Source: Aliamphritea ceti
GTDB taxonomy: Bacteria; Pseudomonadota; Gammaproteobacteria; Pseudomonadales; Balneatricaceae
Length of the DNA stretch: 64,000 nt
Assembly (NCBI RefSeq): GCF_024347215.1
Contig: NZ_AP025282.1
Coordinates: forward strand, 310,001 to 374,000
Direction: 5' to 3'
Below, one piece after another: positions 18,088 to 27,442 of the stretch. A model generated the notes under the pieces. It saw only the letters and a program-made list of their open reading frames with translations, was not told the DNA's origin and did no database searches. Numbering within the stretch: the first letter of the stretch is position 1; each line of letters opens with the position of its first letter. The position numbers and the translations under genes were made by a program.

Positions 18088-19353
18088 ATGTTTACAAAAG
18101 ATGACCAGATTCAGGGTTATGATGATGTTGTTTGGGCGGCGATTGAGAAAGAAACTCAGCGTCAGGAAAACCACATCGAACTGATTGCTTCAGAAAACTA
18201 CACCAGCCCTCGCGTAATGCAGGCGCAGGGTTCTTCTCTGACAAACAAGTACGCAGAAGGTTACCCTGAGAAGCGTTACTACGGTGGTTGTGAGTACGTT
18301 GATGTTGTTGAACAGGCAGCGATCGAACGTGCTAAAGAACTGTTTGGTGCTGATTACGCGAACGTACAGCCTCACTCAGGTTCACAGGCTAACGCTGCTG
18401 TTTACATGGCATTGTGCGAGCCAGGCGACACTGTACTGGGTATGAGCCTGGCACACGGTGGTCACCTGACTCACGGTTCACACGTAAACTTCTCCGGTAA
18501 AATCTACAACGCTGTTCAGTACGGCCTGAACGATGCAACTGGCGAAATCGATTACGATCAGGTTGAAGCGCTGGCAATGGAACACAAGCCTAAGATGATC
18601 GTGGCTGGTTTCTCTGCTTACTCCGGTGTTGTTGACTGGGCACGTTTCCGCGAAATCGCTGATAAGTCCGGTTCTTACCTGTTTGTTGATATGGCACACG
18701 TTGCTGGTCTGGTTGCTGCGGGTGAATACCCTAACCCAGTACCTTACGCTGACGTTGCAACTACAACGACTCACAAAACTCTGCGTGGTCCACGTGGCGG
18801 TCTGATCGTTGCTAAGTCTAACCCTGCTCTTGAGAAGAAGCTGAACGGTGCTGTATTCCCTGGTGGCCAGGGCGGCCCGTTGATGCACATCATCGCGGCT
18901 AAAGCGGTAGCCTTCAAAGAAGCACTGGAACCAAGCTTCAAAGACTACCAGCAGCAAGTTAAGAAGAACGCTTCTGCAATGGCTGAAGTATTCATCGAAC
19001 GTGGCTACGAAGTTGTTTCCGGTGGTACTCAGAACCACCTGTTCCTGCTGAGCCTGATCAAACAGGGTCTGACCGGTAAAGATGCAGATGCTGCTCTGGG
19101 CCGTGCTCACATCACTGTTAACAAGAACGCTGTTCCTAACGACCCACAGTCTCCATTCGTAACTTCTGGCCTGCGTATCGGTTCTCCGGTAGTGACTACC
19201 CGTGGTTTCGGTGAAGCTGAATGTCGTGAACTGACTGGCTGGATCGCTGATCTGCTGGACGTTCTGAACCAGCCTGAAGCGCTGGAAAAAGAAATTGTTG
19301 AAGTTCAGGGTAAAGTAGAAGCTCTGTGCGCTAAATTCCCAGCGTACAAGTAA
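18088..19353 (+). CDS. glyA: Serine hydroxymethyltransferase, copy 1
   Basis: Protein of 421 residues, full length for bacterial SHMT. It uses PLP to interconvert glycine plus methylene-tetrahydrofolate with serine. Visible motifs are HIELIASENYTSP, KRYYGGCEYVD, NVQPHSGSQAN and the PLP-lysine region VATTTTHKTLRGPRGG, with the Schiff-base Lys in THKT. GGAG lies upstream of the ATG at 18088. It is followed by soxBDAG, whose product releases glycine and methylene-THF, the two SHMT substrates. A stem-loop between glyA and soxB suggests graded expression. A second close copy is at 47465. Codon use is strongly biased, suggesting high expression. Confidence 0.97.
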   Translation: MFTKDDQIQGYDDVVWAAIEKETQRQENHIELIASENYTSPRVMQAQGSSLTNKYAEGYPEKRYYGGCEYVDVVEQAAIERAKELFGADYANVQPHSGSQANAAVYMALCEPGDTVLGMSLAHGGHLTHGSHVNFSGKIYNAVQYGLNDATGEIDYDQVEALAMEHKPKMIVAGFSAYSGVVDWARFREIADKSGSYLFVDMAHVAGLVAAGEYPNPVPYADVATTTTHKTLRGPRGGLIVAKSNPALEKKLNGAVFPGGQGGPLMHIIAAKAVAFKEALEPSFKDYQQQVKKNASAMAEVFIERGYEVVSGGTQNHLFLLSLIKQGLTGKDADAALGRAHITVNKNAVPNDPQSPFVTSGLRIGSPVVTTRGFGEAECRELTGWIADLLDVLNQPEALEKEIVEVQGKVEALCAKFPAYK

Positions 19354-19372
19354 GCTCGCCTTACTCTTCATG

Positions 19373-19398
19373 CCGGCTCCTTTTCTGGAGCCGGTTTT
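19373..19398 (+). terminator. Terminator or attenuator between glyA and soxB
   Basis: CCGGCTCC (19373-19380) pairs perfectly with GGAGCCGG (19387-19394), followed by TTTT and then G. It can limit readthrough from glyA into the sox genes. Confidence 0.75.
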
Positions 19399-19462
19399 GT
19401 AATCTAAGACCGCCTGACGCAGATTCCTGCGACCCAATCAGGCAGAAATCGGAGCTGATGAT

Positions 19463-20716
19463 ATGCAGCATTATTCAGGTTTCGGGCTGTTTAAGCACAG
19501 CTTGAGTCACCACGAGAATTGGCAGCGCGCCTGGCGCAACCCTACGCCAAAGAAAAAGTATGACGTCATCATTATTGGTGGTGGTGGTCATGGTTTAGCG
19601 ACGGCTTATTACCTGGCGAAGAACCACAACGTGACTAACGTAGCGGTAATCGAGAAAGGTTATCTGGGTGGTGGTAACACTGCACGTAACACGACAATCG
19701 TACGTTCTAACTATTTGTGGGACGAAGCGGCGCACATGTATGAGCATGCGATGAAATTGTGGGAAGGTCTGTCACAGGATCTGAACTACAACGTTATGTT
19801 CTCTCAGCGTGGTGTACTGAACCTGGGTCATACCCTGCAGGATATGCGTGATATCGAACGCCGGGTAAATGCTAACCGTCTGAACGGTATTGATGGCGAA
19901 GTGGTTGATCCACAAACGATTAAAGAAATCGTGCCACACATGGACTGCTCCGATAATGCCCGTTACCCAATTATGGGTGCTTCCTGGCAGCCACGCGGCG
20001 GTGTAGCCCGTCACGATGCAGTAGCATGGGGTTTTGCCCGTGGTGCTGATTCCTTCGGTGTTGATCTGATTCAACAGACCGAAGTGGAAGATCTGATTAT
20101 TGAAGATGGCACCATTGTTGGCGTGAAGACTAACCGCTACGGTGACATCATGGCAGACCGTGTAGGTTCTGTTGTAGCCGGTAACTCCGGTGTGGTTGCC
20201 AAGATGGCTGGCTTTGAGCTGCCGTTGGAATCTCACCCGTTGCAGGCAATGGTATCCGAGCCGATCAAACCGATCCTGGATACAGTTGTAATGTCTAACC
20301 ACGTACATGGTTACCTGAGCCAGTCCGATAAGGGCGATCTGGTAATCGGTGCAGGTATTGATGGCTGGATTGGTTACGGACAGCGTGGTTCTTTCCCAAC
20401 TGTTGAGCACACCATGCAGGCGATTGTTGAGATGTTCCCGATTTTCAGCCGGGTCCGTCTGAACCGTCAGTGGGGCGGTATCGTAGATACTTGTCCGGAT
20501 GCGTGTCCGCTGATTACACCTACACCTGTTAAGAACCTGTTCTTCAACTGTGGTTGGGGTACGGGTGGCTTTAAAGCGACTCCGGGTGCAGGCCATATTT
20601 TTGCTGACATGCTGGCGACAGGTGAAGCAAACGAAATGTCTAAGCCTTTCAATATGTACCGTTTCCATAGCGGCGCGTTGATTGATGAGCACGGCGCTGC
20701 CGGCGTAGCACACTAA
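19463..20716 (+). CDS. soxB: Sarcosine oxidase beta subunit
   Basis: Protein of 417 residues, typical for the beta subunit of heterotetrameric sarcosine oxidase. The FAD-binding motif is IIIGGGGHGLATAYYLAKNH, followed by EKGYLGGGNTARNTTIVRSNY. A His at about 184 (ARHDAVAWGFARGA) is in the region that carries covalent FMN in this family, as I recall it. The subunit catalyses oxidation of sarcosine to glycine and a one-carbon unit that passes to tetrahydrofolate on the alpha subunit. The C-terminal NCGWGTGGFKATPGAGHIFA is also conserved. GGAG lies upstream. The next gene begins 15 bases after its stop. Confidence 0.97.
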   Translation: MQHYSGFGLFKHSLSHHENWQRAWRNPTPKKKYDVIIIGGGGHGLATAYYLAKNHNVTNVAVIEKGYLGGGNTARNTTIVRSNYLWDEAAHMYEHAMKLWEGLSQDLNYNVMFSQRGVLNLGHTLQDMRDIERRVNANRLNGIDGEVVDPQTIKEIVPHMDCSDNARYPIMGASWQPRGGVARHDAVAWGFARGADSFGVDLIQQTEVEDLIIEDGTIVGVKTNRYGDIMADRVGSVVAGNSGVVAKMAGFELPLESHPLQAMVSEPIKPILDTVVMSNHVHGYLSQSDKGDLVIGAGIDGWIGYGQRGSFPTVEHTMQAIVEMFPIFSRVRLNRQWGGIVDTCPDACPLITPTPVKNLFFNCGWGTGGFKATPGAGHIFADMLATGEANEMSKPFNMYRFHSGALIDEHGAAGVAH

Positions 20717-20731
20717 GGGGAGAGAGCTGAC

Positions 20732-21019
20732 ATGTTTTATATCTACTGCCCGCATTGTGGCGAGCACCGCGAAGAAGAAGAGTTTCACCCAAAGGGCCAG
20801 GCCCACATCGTGCGTCCGTTAGATCCGGATAACTGCACCGATAAAGAATGGGGTGAGTACCTGTATTTCCGTAAGAATCCACGTGGTTTGCACCATGAAA
20901 TGTGGGTTCACGCTGCTGGTTGTCGTAAGTTCTTTAACATAACGCGCGATACAGTGACTTACGAAATTAAAGAAGTATACAAGATTGGCGAGCAGCCATC
21001 TGTTGTAGCTGACAGCTAA
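20732..21019 (+). CDS. soxD: Sarcosine oxidase delta subunit
   Basis: Protein of 95 residues, the usual length. It opens with YCPHCGEHREEEEFHPKGQA, a zinc-binding Cys-x2-Cys with a following His, and has HAAGCRKFFNITRDTVTYEI near the end with a third Cys. The delta subunit is a small structural zinc protein of the tetrameric enzyme. It sits between soxB and soxA, in the usual B-D-A-G order, with 15- and 13-base gaps and a GGGGAGAG ribosome site upstream. Confidence 0.96.
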   Translation: MFYIYCPHCGEHREEEEFHPKGQAHIVRPLDPDNCTDKEWGEYLYFRKNPRGLHHEMWVHAAGCRKFFNITRDTVTYEIKEVYKIGEQPSVVADS

Positions 21020-21032
21020 CAGGAGCGGATCC

Positions 21033-24000
21033 ATGACACAGCAAAACCGCCTCCAGTCCGGAGGCCGCATCGACCGTTCCAAGTCCTTAACTTTTTCCTA
21101 CAATGGTCAGGAATTTAAAGGTTTTCAAGGCGATACACTGGCATCTGCGATGCTGGCGAACGGCATCGACGTAATTGGTCGTAGTTTTAAGTACAGCCGT
21201 CCACGCGGTATCGTTGCTGCAGGTGCTGAAGAGCCGAATGCGGTAATGCAGCTGGGCGCTACTGAAGCGACTCAGGTACCTAACGTACGTGCGACACAGC
21301 AAGAGTTATTTCACGGGCTGGTAAGTAAGTCCACTAACGGCTGGCCGAATGTAAACACTGACGTAATGAGTTTGTTGGGGAAAGTCGGTGGCAAAATGAT
21401 GCCTCCTGGCTTCTACTACAAGACTTTTATGTATCCGCAGTCTCTGTGGGATACTTATGAAAGTATGATTCGTAAGGCTGCTGGTTTAGGCCGCTCGCCA
21501 CTGGAAACAGATCCGGATACATACGATAAAGTAAATCAGCACTGTGACGTTCTGGTTGTTGGCGCGGGTCCTGCGGGTCTGGCTGCTGCACAAACAGCAG
21601 CGCGCAGTGGTGCCCGTGTAATGATCGCTGATGAGCAAAGCGAATTCGGTGGTAGTCTGCTGAGCAGCAAAGAATTGCTGAACGGCAAGCCAGCAGCTGA
21701 ATGGGTTGCTGAAGTAACAGCTGAGCTGGAAGCTGCTGAGAACGTAATGGTTATGCCACGTTCTACAGTTAACGGTTACCACGATCAGAACTTCCTGACG
21801 ATTCACGAACGCCGTACTGATCACATTGCTGATCTGGCGCCAGCCGGTCAGGTGCGTCAGCGTCTTCACCGCGTCCGCGCTAAGTGGGTTGTACTGGCAA
21901 CTGGTGCGCATGAACGTCCATTAGTATTTGCTAACAACGATGTACCTGGTTGCATGGTTGCTAATGCTGTTTCTACTTACATCAACCGTTACGGCGTTGT
22001 ACCTGGTAACAACCTGGTACTGATGACGACTAACGATAACGGCTATCAGGCTGCGATCGACTGGGCTGAAGCTGGCCGTAAAGTTGTTGCGATTGTTGAT
22101 ACCCGTCAGTCGCCTGCTGGTGACCGTGTTGATGCTGCCCGTAAACTGGGTATTAACATCATTTCCGGTTCTGCAGTGATTGAAGTGCAGGGCAGCAAGC
22201 GTGTATCTGGCGTAAGCGTTGCACCTATCAGCAGTGATGGCAGCACTATTTCCGGTTCAGTACAGCGTTTAAGTGCTGACACTGTTGCCAGCTCTGGTGG
22301 TTGGAGCCCGGTTATTCACCTTTCCAGTCATACTGGTAGCCGTCCTGTCTGGAATGAAGAAATTGTTGGTTTCCTGCCAGGTCCTACTGTTCAGAAGCAG
22401 TTGGTCGCTGGCGCAATCAACGGTAACTACACCACTGCGAAAGCAATGGCTGAAGGTGTTGAAGCCGCGAGCAGCGCGATTGCTTCTATGAACCTGACAG
22501 CAGCAAGTGTAGAGCTGCCTGCGACTGAAGAAGTGGTTGAAGGCCCTGTTCAGACGTTGTTCCACATTCCGCACACTAAGCCAACAGCATCTGCGCCTAA
22601 GCAGTTTGTTGATTACCAAAATGACGTAACAGCATCTGGTATCGAGTTGGCGTGTCGCGAAGGTTACGAGTCTATCGAGCACGTTAAGCGTTACACCGCA
22701 ATGGGCTTCGGTACTGACCAGGGTAAGCTGGGTAACATCAACGGGATGGCGATTGCTGCCAAGACACTGAATAAGAGTATTCCGGAAACGGGTACGACTA
22801 TTTTCCGTCCAAACTATACGCCTGTTACTTTCGGTGCGATGGTTGGTCGTGACTGTGGCGCACTGTTCGATCCTGAGCGTTACACAGCGATGCACAAGTG
22901 GCATCTGGAAAACGGCGCTAAGTTTGAGGACGTAGGCCAGTGGAAGCGCCCTTGGTACTTCCCGAAAGCCGGCGAATCCATGCAGGAAGCGCTGAACCGT
23001 GAGTGTATCTCTACCCGTGAAAGCGTTGGTATTCTGGATGCATCTACACTGGGTAAAATTGATATCCAGGGTAAAGATGCCCGTGAATTCCTGGGCCGTG
23101 TTTACTCTAACCCATGGGCTAAGCTTGCGGTTGGCAAGTGTCGTTACGGTCTGATGTGTGGTGAAGACGGTATGGTTTTCGATGACGGTGTAACGACTTG
23201 TCTGGGTGAAAACCACTTCCTGATGACCACCACTTCCGGTGGTGCTGCGCGCGTATACGAGTGGCTGGAATTGTGGCACCAGACCGAATGGCCTGAGCTG
23301 GAAGTTTACTTCAACACAGTAACAGACCACTGGTCGACTATGACTATCTCTGGTCCGAACAGCCGTAAGTTGCTGGAAGAAGTTTGCACGGATATCGATC
23401 TGTCTAACGAAGCGTTTAGCTTCATGGACTGGAAAGCTGGCACAGTTGCCGGTGTACCTGCACGTGTATTCCGAATTTCCTTCACCGGTGAACTGTCTTA
23501 CGAGATTAACGTTCAGGCAAACTACGGTTTGCAGGTTTGGGAAAAACTGTTCGAGTGTGGTGAAAAGTACAACCTGACACCTTACGGTACTGAAACGATG
23601 CACGTACTGCGTGCTGAGAAAGGTTTCATCATTGCCGGTCAGGATACTGATGGCTCTGTTCACCCGCACGATTTGGGTATGAGCTGGTGTGTTTCTGATA
23701 AGAAGCCGTTCAGCTACATCGGTAAGCGCGGTATGAAGCGTGAAGATTGTGTTCGTGAAAACCGTAAAGAGCTGGTGGGTCTGAAAACCAAAGATTCTCA
23801 GGTTGTTATTCCTGAAGGTTCTCAGGGCGTATTCGATAAGACTGCGTCAATCCCTATGCCTATGGTTGGTCACGTAACTTCCAGCTATTACAGTGCCGTT
23901 CTGGGTCACAGCATCGCCATGGGCTTTGTGAAAGGTGGTCTGAGCCGTATGGGCGAAACCGTTTACTATCCACAGGCGGATGGTAGTTTCATTGAGGCTG

Positions 24001-24053
24001 AAATTTGCAGCCCAATCTTCCTTGATCCTAAAGGGGAGCGTCAGAATGTCTGA
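21033..24053 (+). CDS. soxA: Sarcosine oxidase alpha subunit
   Basis: Protein of 1006 residues, full length. The N-terminal ferredoxin-like part (LTFSYNGQEFKGFQGDTLAS, then RSFKYSRPRG) is followed by an NAD-binding domain (VLVVGAGPAGLAAAQTAARSG) with a second dinucleotide site near 300. The C-terminal third is a GcvT-like tetrahydrofolate-binding domain (GILDASTLGKIDIQGKDARE, then TMTISGPNSRKLLEEV, ending in FLDPKGER). The alpha subunit binds NAD and folate and accepts the one-carbon unit as methylene-THF. AGGAG precedes the ATG. Its end overlaps soxG by eight bases, indicating coupling. Confidence 0.97.
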   Translation: MTQQNRLQSGGRIDRSKSLTFSYNGQEFKGFQGDTLASAMLANGIDVIGRSFKYSRPRGIVAAGAEEPNAVMQLGATEATQVPNVRATQQELFHGLVSKSTNGWPNVNTDVMSLLGKVGGKMMPPGFYYKTFMYPQSLWDTYESMIRKAAGLGRSPLETDPDTYDKVNQHCDVLVVGAGPAGLAAAQTAARSGARVMIADEQSEFGGSLLSSKELLNGKPAAEWVAEVTAELEAAENVMVMPRSTVNGYHDQNFLTIHERRTDHIADLAPAGQVRQRLHRVRAKWVVLATGAHERPLVFANNDVPGCMVANAVSTYINRYGVVPGNNLVLMTTNDNGYQAAIDWAEAGRKVVAIVDTRQSPAGDRVDAARKLGINIISGSAVIEVQGSKRVSGVSVAPISSDGSTISGSVQRLSADTVASSGGWSPVIHLSSHTGSRPVWNEEIVGFLPGPTVQKQLVAGAINGNYTTAKAMAEGVEAASSAIASMNLTAASVELPATEEVVEGPVQTLFHIPHTKPTASAPKQFVDYQNDVTASGIELACREGYESIEHVKRYTAMGFGTDQGKLGNINGMAIAAKTLNKSIPETGTTIFRPNYTPVTFGAMVGRDCGALFDPERYTAMHKWHLENGAKFEDVGQWKRPWYFPKAGESMQEALNRECISTRESVGILDASTLGKIDIQGKDAREFLGRVYSNPWAKLAVGKCRYGLMCGEDGMVFDDGVTTCLGENHFLMTTTSGGAARVYEWLELWHQTEWPELEVYFNTVTDHWSTMTISGPNSRKLLEEVCTDIDLSNEAFSFMDWKAGTVAGVPARVFRISFTGELSYEINVQANYGLQVWEKLFECGEKYNLTPYGTETMHVLRAEKGFIIAGQDTDGSVHPHDLGMSWCVSDKKPFSYIGKRGMKREDCVRENRKELVGLKTKDSQVVIPEGSQGVFDKTASIPMPMVGHVTSSYYSAVLGHSIAMGFVKGGLSRMGETVYYPQADGSFIEAEICSPIFLDPKGERQNV

Positions 24054-24690
24054 TAACGAAGTATTTGCAGCGGTTATGAATCAGCTGCCGGATGCCAGCA
24101 TCCCAGGTTACTCACCGTTACATCACGCCGATCTGGCGTCACTGGCTAAGCAAGGTCCACAGCAGGGTGGTGTACACCTGCGTGAACACGCACTGTTAGG
24201 TCATCTGGTATTGCGTTGCAATCCAGAAAACCCAGAACATCTGGCAGGCGCTGAGCGCGTGCTGGGTGTAGCGCTGCCTTTAAAGCCACTGACATCAGTG
24301 ACTGAAGGTAATGTATCTGTGCTTTGGACCTCGCCTGATGAGTGGGTAATCATGGTTCCGGGTTTGGAATCATTTGATTACGAAACTAAGTTCCGTGCAG
24401 AAATGTCAGGTCACTATTCGCTGGTTAACGTTAGCGGTGGTCAGACTCTGGTTGAGATTTCCGGTGCAAACGTTGTGGATATGCTGAAAAAGTCTGCTCC
24501 ACTAGACTTTGATCTGAGCGTATTCCCAGTGGGTAAAGTTGCCGGTACTGTATTTGCTAAAGCAGGCGCCGTGATTCGTCGTACCGGTGAAGACCGTTTC
24601 GAAATGATCGTTCGTCGTAGCTTTGCTGACTACCTGTGGTTATGGCTGCAAGACGCCAGCCGTGAATACGGTTTGGTTGTTGAAGCATAA
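24046..24690 (+). CDS. soxG: Sarcosine oxidase gamma subunit
   Basis: Protein of 214 residues, the normal length for the gamma subunit, which resembles a folate-binding GcvT fragment and completes the tetramer. Recognisable parts are HADLASLAKQGPQQGGVHLRE, WTSPDEWVIMVPG, SLVNVSGGQTLVEISG and the C-terminal RRSFADYLWLWLQDASREYG. The ATG at 24046 is preferred over an in-frame start 66 bases earlier because GGGGAG precedes it and it gives the family length. It overlaps soxA by eight bases. A decayed copy of its last 20 or so codons lies 92 bases downstream. Confidence 0.95.
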   Translation: MSDNEVFAAVMNQLPDASIPGYSPLHHADLASLAKQGPQQGGVHLREHALLGHLVLRCNPENPEHLAGAERVLGVALPLKPLTSVTEGNVSVLWTSPDEWVIMVPGLESFDYETKFRAEMSGHYSLVNVSGGQTLVEISGANVVDMLKKSAPLDFDLSVFPVGKVAGTVFAKAGAVIRRTGEDRFEMIVRRSFADYLWLWLQDASREYGLVVEA

Positions 24691-24723
24691 GCAGACTCTT
24701 AATTAACGAGAGTAACTGTTAAA

Positions 24724-24768
24724 AAATGCCGGGCTGCTTATTTTGATATAAGAGTCCGGCATTTTTGT
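24724..24768 (+). terminator. Terminator of the glyA-sox operon (copy A)
   Basis: AAATGCCGG (24724-24732) pairs with CCGGCATTT (24756-24764), with an imperfect upper stem, then a T-rich run. Confidence 0.85.
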
Positions 24769-24782
24769 TTGTGGTGAATTTA

Positions 24783-24867
24783 CGCCGCAGCTTTGCACCT
24801 TATAGCTGAGTCTGTGACAGTGGCTGCAGGACGCTAGCCGTGAATACGGTCTGGTTGTCGAAGCGTA
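24783..24867 (+). pseudogene. soxG: Remnant of a second soxG gene (last codons only)
   Basis: The fragment reads RRSFA, then a scrambled stretch with a stop, then WLQDASREYG and LVVEA before taa. Compared with the intact soxG, the five codons before and fifteen codons after the scramble encode the same residues. I count eight third-position or synonymous differences and no amino acid change. This pattern means the copy diverged as a functional gene before most of it was lost. It carries its own terminator next to it. Only the C-terminal tail survives; no other sox fragment is visible between copies. Confidence 0.85.
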
Positions 24868-24889
24868 AAAGGTTTTATTACTGCTAGAG

Positions 24890-24935
24890 AAATGCCGGGC
24901 TGCTTATCATGAAATAAGCAGCCCGGCATTTTTGT
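24890..24935 (+). terminator. Perfect terminator of the lost soxG (copy B)
   Basis: AAATGCCGGGCTGCTTA pairs perfectly over 17 bases with TAAGCAGCCCGGCATTT across a short loop, followed by a T run. The stem is better conserved than that of copy A. Confidence 0.9.
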
Positions 24936-25275
24936 TTGTGGCCGATCGGTAAAAATAGTTTGTTAGAGGAAATGTCAGGATTCTTTTTTCGGCTGAATAG
25001 TTTTTTATAAAAGCTAAATGCACTGGTACTAAGGTATTAATTCGACATCTTAGCTCCTCACTATGAGATCAAATGCAGGCTGTTCAGCTTGATCCGGCTT
25101 TTGCTGGTGAGGTAGCGTAGCTCAGGGCTGCGGGAACAGATGGTATGCATCGGTTTCTGCCGCGCTTTCTTTTAGTGCTTTGGCGTGTCATTCCTCTTTG
25201 AATTGCTTTGGATCATGGACGAGTTTGCAGCCTGCAATAAAATACGCTTTCGTGAATTAAGAGGTCTGACTGAGA

Positions 25276-26877
25276 ATGTATAGCCGTTTAGCAGGTGGGA
25301 TTGATGGAGTGCTGCGCATGTTGGGGGCCAAAACCCTGAATGCTCAGTTTATGTTGTCTTATGCGTTGATTTTCTTACTGGCAGCCGCCGCTGCTATTTC
25401 CCTCTATATGAGTATGGCGATTAATCCCGAAACGATTAATACCGCCGGCCGTCAGCGTATGCTGAGCCAGCGAATTGCTAAAGAAGCTATGTTGGTAGCG
25501 GCTCAGGCTGAGCAGCAAACGGCCCTGACGAAAACTATTCAGCTTTTTGAATCCTCACATCAAATGATTCTGAACGGCGATGAGTCCCGTGGTATGAATC
25601 CGATTTCTGATAGAACCATCATTGCCCAGATGCGGCATGTTGAGGGTCTGTGGAAAACCTATAAGGCGGCTATTAATCAGCATGTCGCTAAACCTACTGA
25701 TCAGACACTGGCGCAGATTCAGCAGCAATCACCGGTGGTTCTGAAAGAAATGAATAAAGCGGTCGGCATGATGACGGCGACAGCCAATGAAACAGTAAAG
25801 AGTCAGTTACTGATTGCCTTTGTCTGCATTATTGCCATTCTGGTATTGGTGGTATTTGGCCGTATGTTCGGTCTGACCATGCTGATGAGCAATATTGAGC
25901 GTTTGCGTAAGCGTATGTCCGAAGTGGGTAAAGGTGATTTCTCACACCGCTTCAATGTTGATCATGTGGATAACGAAGTGGGTCAGCTGTTCAATTCGTA
26001 TAATGAAATGTTGGAACATGCCAGTGAATTGCTGGACGTGGTACAGCGGGTATCATCGAATACCGAAAATCATATGGAAGAAATGATCAGGCTGACCAAT
26101 GCTGCTGATGAAGGTGTCGCGCGTCAGTACGAAGATATTGAGCTGGTTGCCACTGCTATGACTGAAATGGCCGCAACCGTACAGGAAGTGGCCAGTAATA
26201 CGAATGAAGCGGAAAAAGCTGCCAGTACTACGGGTGAGCAAGCTAAGCGTGGCGGTGATGTCGTTAGTCAGGCGGATACACAGGTGCAGCAGATGTTGCA
26301 GAGTATTCGAAGGACTTCAGAACAGATTCAGCAACTGAAAGACGAAACTATTGAGGTTGGTAAAGTTACATCAGTCATTGATGATATCGCAGAGCAGACT
26401 AACCTGCTGGCACTGAACGCAGCTATCGAAGCGGCCCGTGCCGGTGATCAGGGACGTGGCTTTGCCGTAGTGGCGGATGAGGTACGCACGCTGGCACAGC
26501 GTACTCAGGAGTCGACAACCCAGATTCAGAATATTGTTAGTGAACTGCAACGTATGGCCGAGCAGTCCGTTGCGACAATGGAAGAGAATAACCAGCTGGC
26601 GCAGCGTAGCAGTGAGCTTTCTGTGGCGGCGGCGGAATCATTGCGAGAGATTATATCCTCTACCGATACTATTTCTTCAATGAACGTGATGATCTCCAGC
26701 GCGACTGACCAGCAGAGCAGTGTTGCGAACGACATTGATCAGCGGGTCGTGAATATCACTAACGTAGCAGCAGAAACGAAGAATGAAACGCAAATGGTCG
26801 TGAGCGCTATTCAGGAAGTACGTGAGAATTTGCAGGAACTGAATCATCTGACGCAACGCTTTAAATTGCGCAGTTAA
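25276..26877 (+). CDS. Methyl-accepting chemotaxis protein with PilJ-type sensor
   Basis: Chemoreceptor of 533 residues. A first membrane helix (residues about 25-48) leads to a PilJ/type IV pili MCP N-terminal domain marked by NPETINTAGRQRMLSQRIAK, which resembles nitrate-sensor-type periplasmic domains. A second helix at about 175-198 is followed by a HAMP domain (RLRKRMSEVGKGDFSHRFNV). The cytoplasmic signalling tip contains DIAEQTNLLALNAAIEAARA and GRGFAVVADEVRTLAQRTQE. The protein should signal through CheA/CheW. Its ligand is unknown. No che genes lie near. A terminator follows. Confidence 0.94.
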   Translation: MYSRLAGGIDGVLRMLGAKTLNAQFMLSYALIFLLAAAAAISLYMSMAINPETINTAGRQRMLSQRIAKEAMLVAAQAEQQTALTKTIQLFESSHQMILNGDESRGMNPISDRTIIAQMRHVEGLWKTYKAAINQHVAKPTDQTLAQIQQQSPVVLKEMNKAVGMMTATANETVKSQLLIAFVCIIAILVLVVFGRMFGLTMLMSNIERLRKRMSEVGKGDFSHRFNVDHVDNEVGQLFNSYNEMLEHASELLDVVQRVSSNTENHMEEMIRLTNAADEGVARQYEDIELVATAMTEMAATVQEVASNTNEAEKAASTTGEQAKRGGDVVSQADTQVQQMLQSIRRTSEQIQQLKDETIEVGKVTSVIDDIAEQTNLLALNAAIEAARAGDQGRGFAVVADEVRTLAQRTQESTTQIQNIVSELQRMAEQSVATMEENNQLAQRSSELSVAAAESLREIISSTDTISSMNVMISSATDQQSSVANDIDQRVVNITNVAAETKNETQMVVSAIQEVRENLQELNHLTQRFKLRS

Positions 26878-26898
26878 ACACCGTATAGCTGTTATATT

Positions 26899-26925
26899 AA
26901 AAGCCGGATGATGATCCGGCTTTTT
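26899..26925 (+). terminator. Terminator after the PilJ-type chemoreceptor
   Basis: AAAAGCCGGAT (26899-26909) pairs with ATCCGGCTTTT (26914-26924) across a GATG loop, ending in T. Confidence 0.9.
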
Positions 26926-26951
26926 GCGTTTTAAACTGCAGGAAATTAATA

Positions 26952-27350
26952 ATGTCGGATAGACAGGCAAGACAGTGCTTTGCGCGTCAGAGTAGCTTCG
27001 CTGACCTGATGGCAGACCTTGATCCTGATCAGCAAGTGATATGTGCAGGGGTGCGTCAGAAATTGCTGGAGTTGTCTGTTCCGCTGAATGAAGTGATCTG
27101 GCATCAGCAGCGGCTCGTAACTTATGGTCTGATAGTGGATGAATACGCTGCTACAGCGACGGATAACTTTATGTATATCTGCATTGAAAAAGAGGTTCAA
27201 CTGGGCTTTTATTACGCTTCCGAACTGGCTTATGCAGCTGAAATACTGAATGCTCGCGGACGCCTGGTTATAAATAATATTGATGTGCTGCAATCTGCTG
27301 CCGTGACGGCGTTATTGATGGCTGCTCTGGAACAGAGAAGTATCTGCTAA
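26952..27350 (+). CDS. DUF1801-like small protein
   Basis: Protein of 132 residues, soluble. The stretch VIWHQQRLVTYG followed later by FMYICIEKEVQLGFYYASEL resembles the YdhG/DUF1801 family, in which similar WHxxRLVxYG and LGFYxGxEL motifs occur. The C-terminus (AAVTALLMAALEQRS) is an added helix. The function of the family is not established. It follows a terminator and has its own weak ribosome site; the NUDIX gene starts 92 bases later on the same strand, so they may form a loose unit. Confidence 0.6.
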   Translation: MSDRQARQCFARQSSFADLMADLDPDQQVICAGVRQKLLELSVPLNEVIWHQQRLVTYGLIVDEYAATATDNFMYICIEKEVQLGFYYASELAYAAEILNARGRLVINNIDVLQSAAVTALLMAALEQRSIC

Positions 27351-27442
27351 GTGTTTTTTGTAAGGTGGTTTCTGTTGTGTGCGATTGGCAGTATCTGTAG
27401 CGGTATCAATACTGATGATTAGATTTTTATGGGTAACGAGTT

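Larger units (their letters stand above)
24613..24943 (+). repeat. Direct duplication of the soxG 3' end plus terminator
   Basis: Copy A (24613-24775) is the end of soxG with its terminator. Copy B (24783-24943) repeats the coding tail, the stop region, the terminator stem and the following TTTTTGTTTGTGG. The copies differ by many third-base changes and by a scrambled middle, so this is not a recent tandem duplication. Confidence 0.9.

Noticed and set aside
22269..23669. Long open frame of 466 codons on the strand opposite soxA
   Set aside because: It lies wholly antisense to a well-supported gene, and its Thr-, Arg- and Val-rich composition is what biased codon use on the other strand produces. 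Similar antisense frames occur over glyA, soxB and the TonB receptor.
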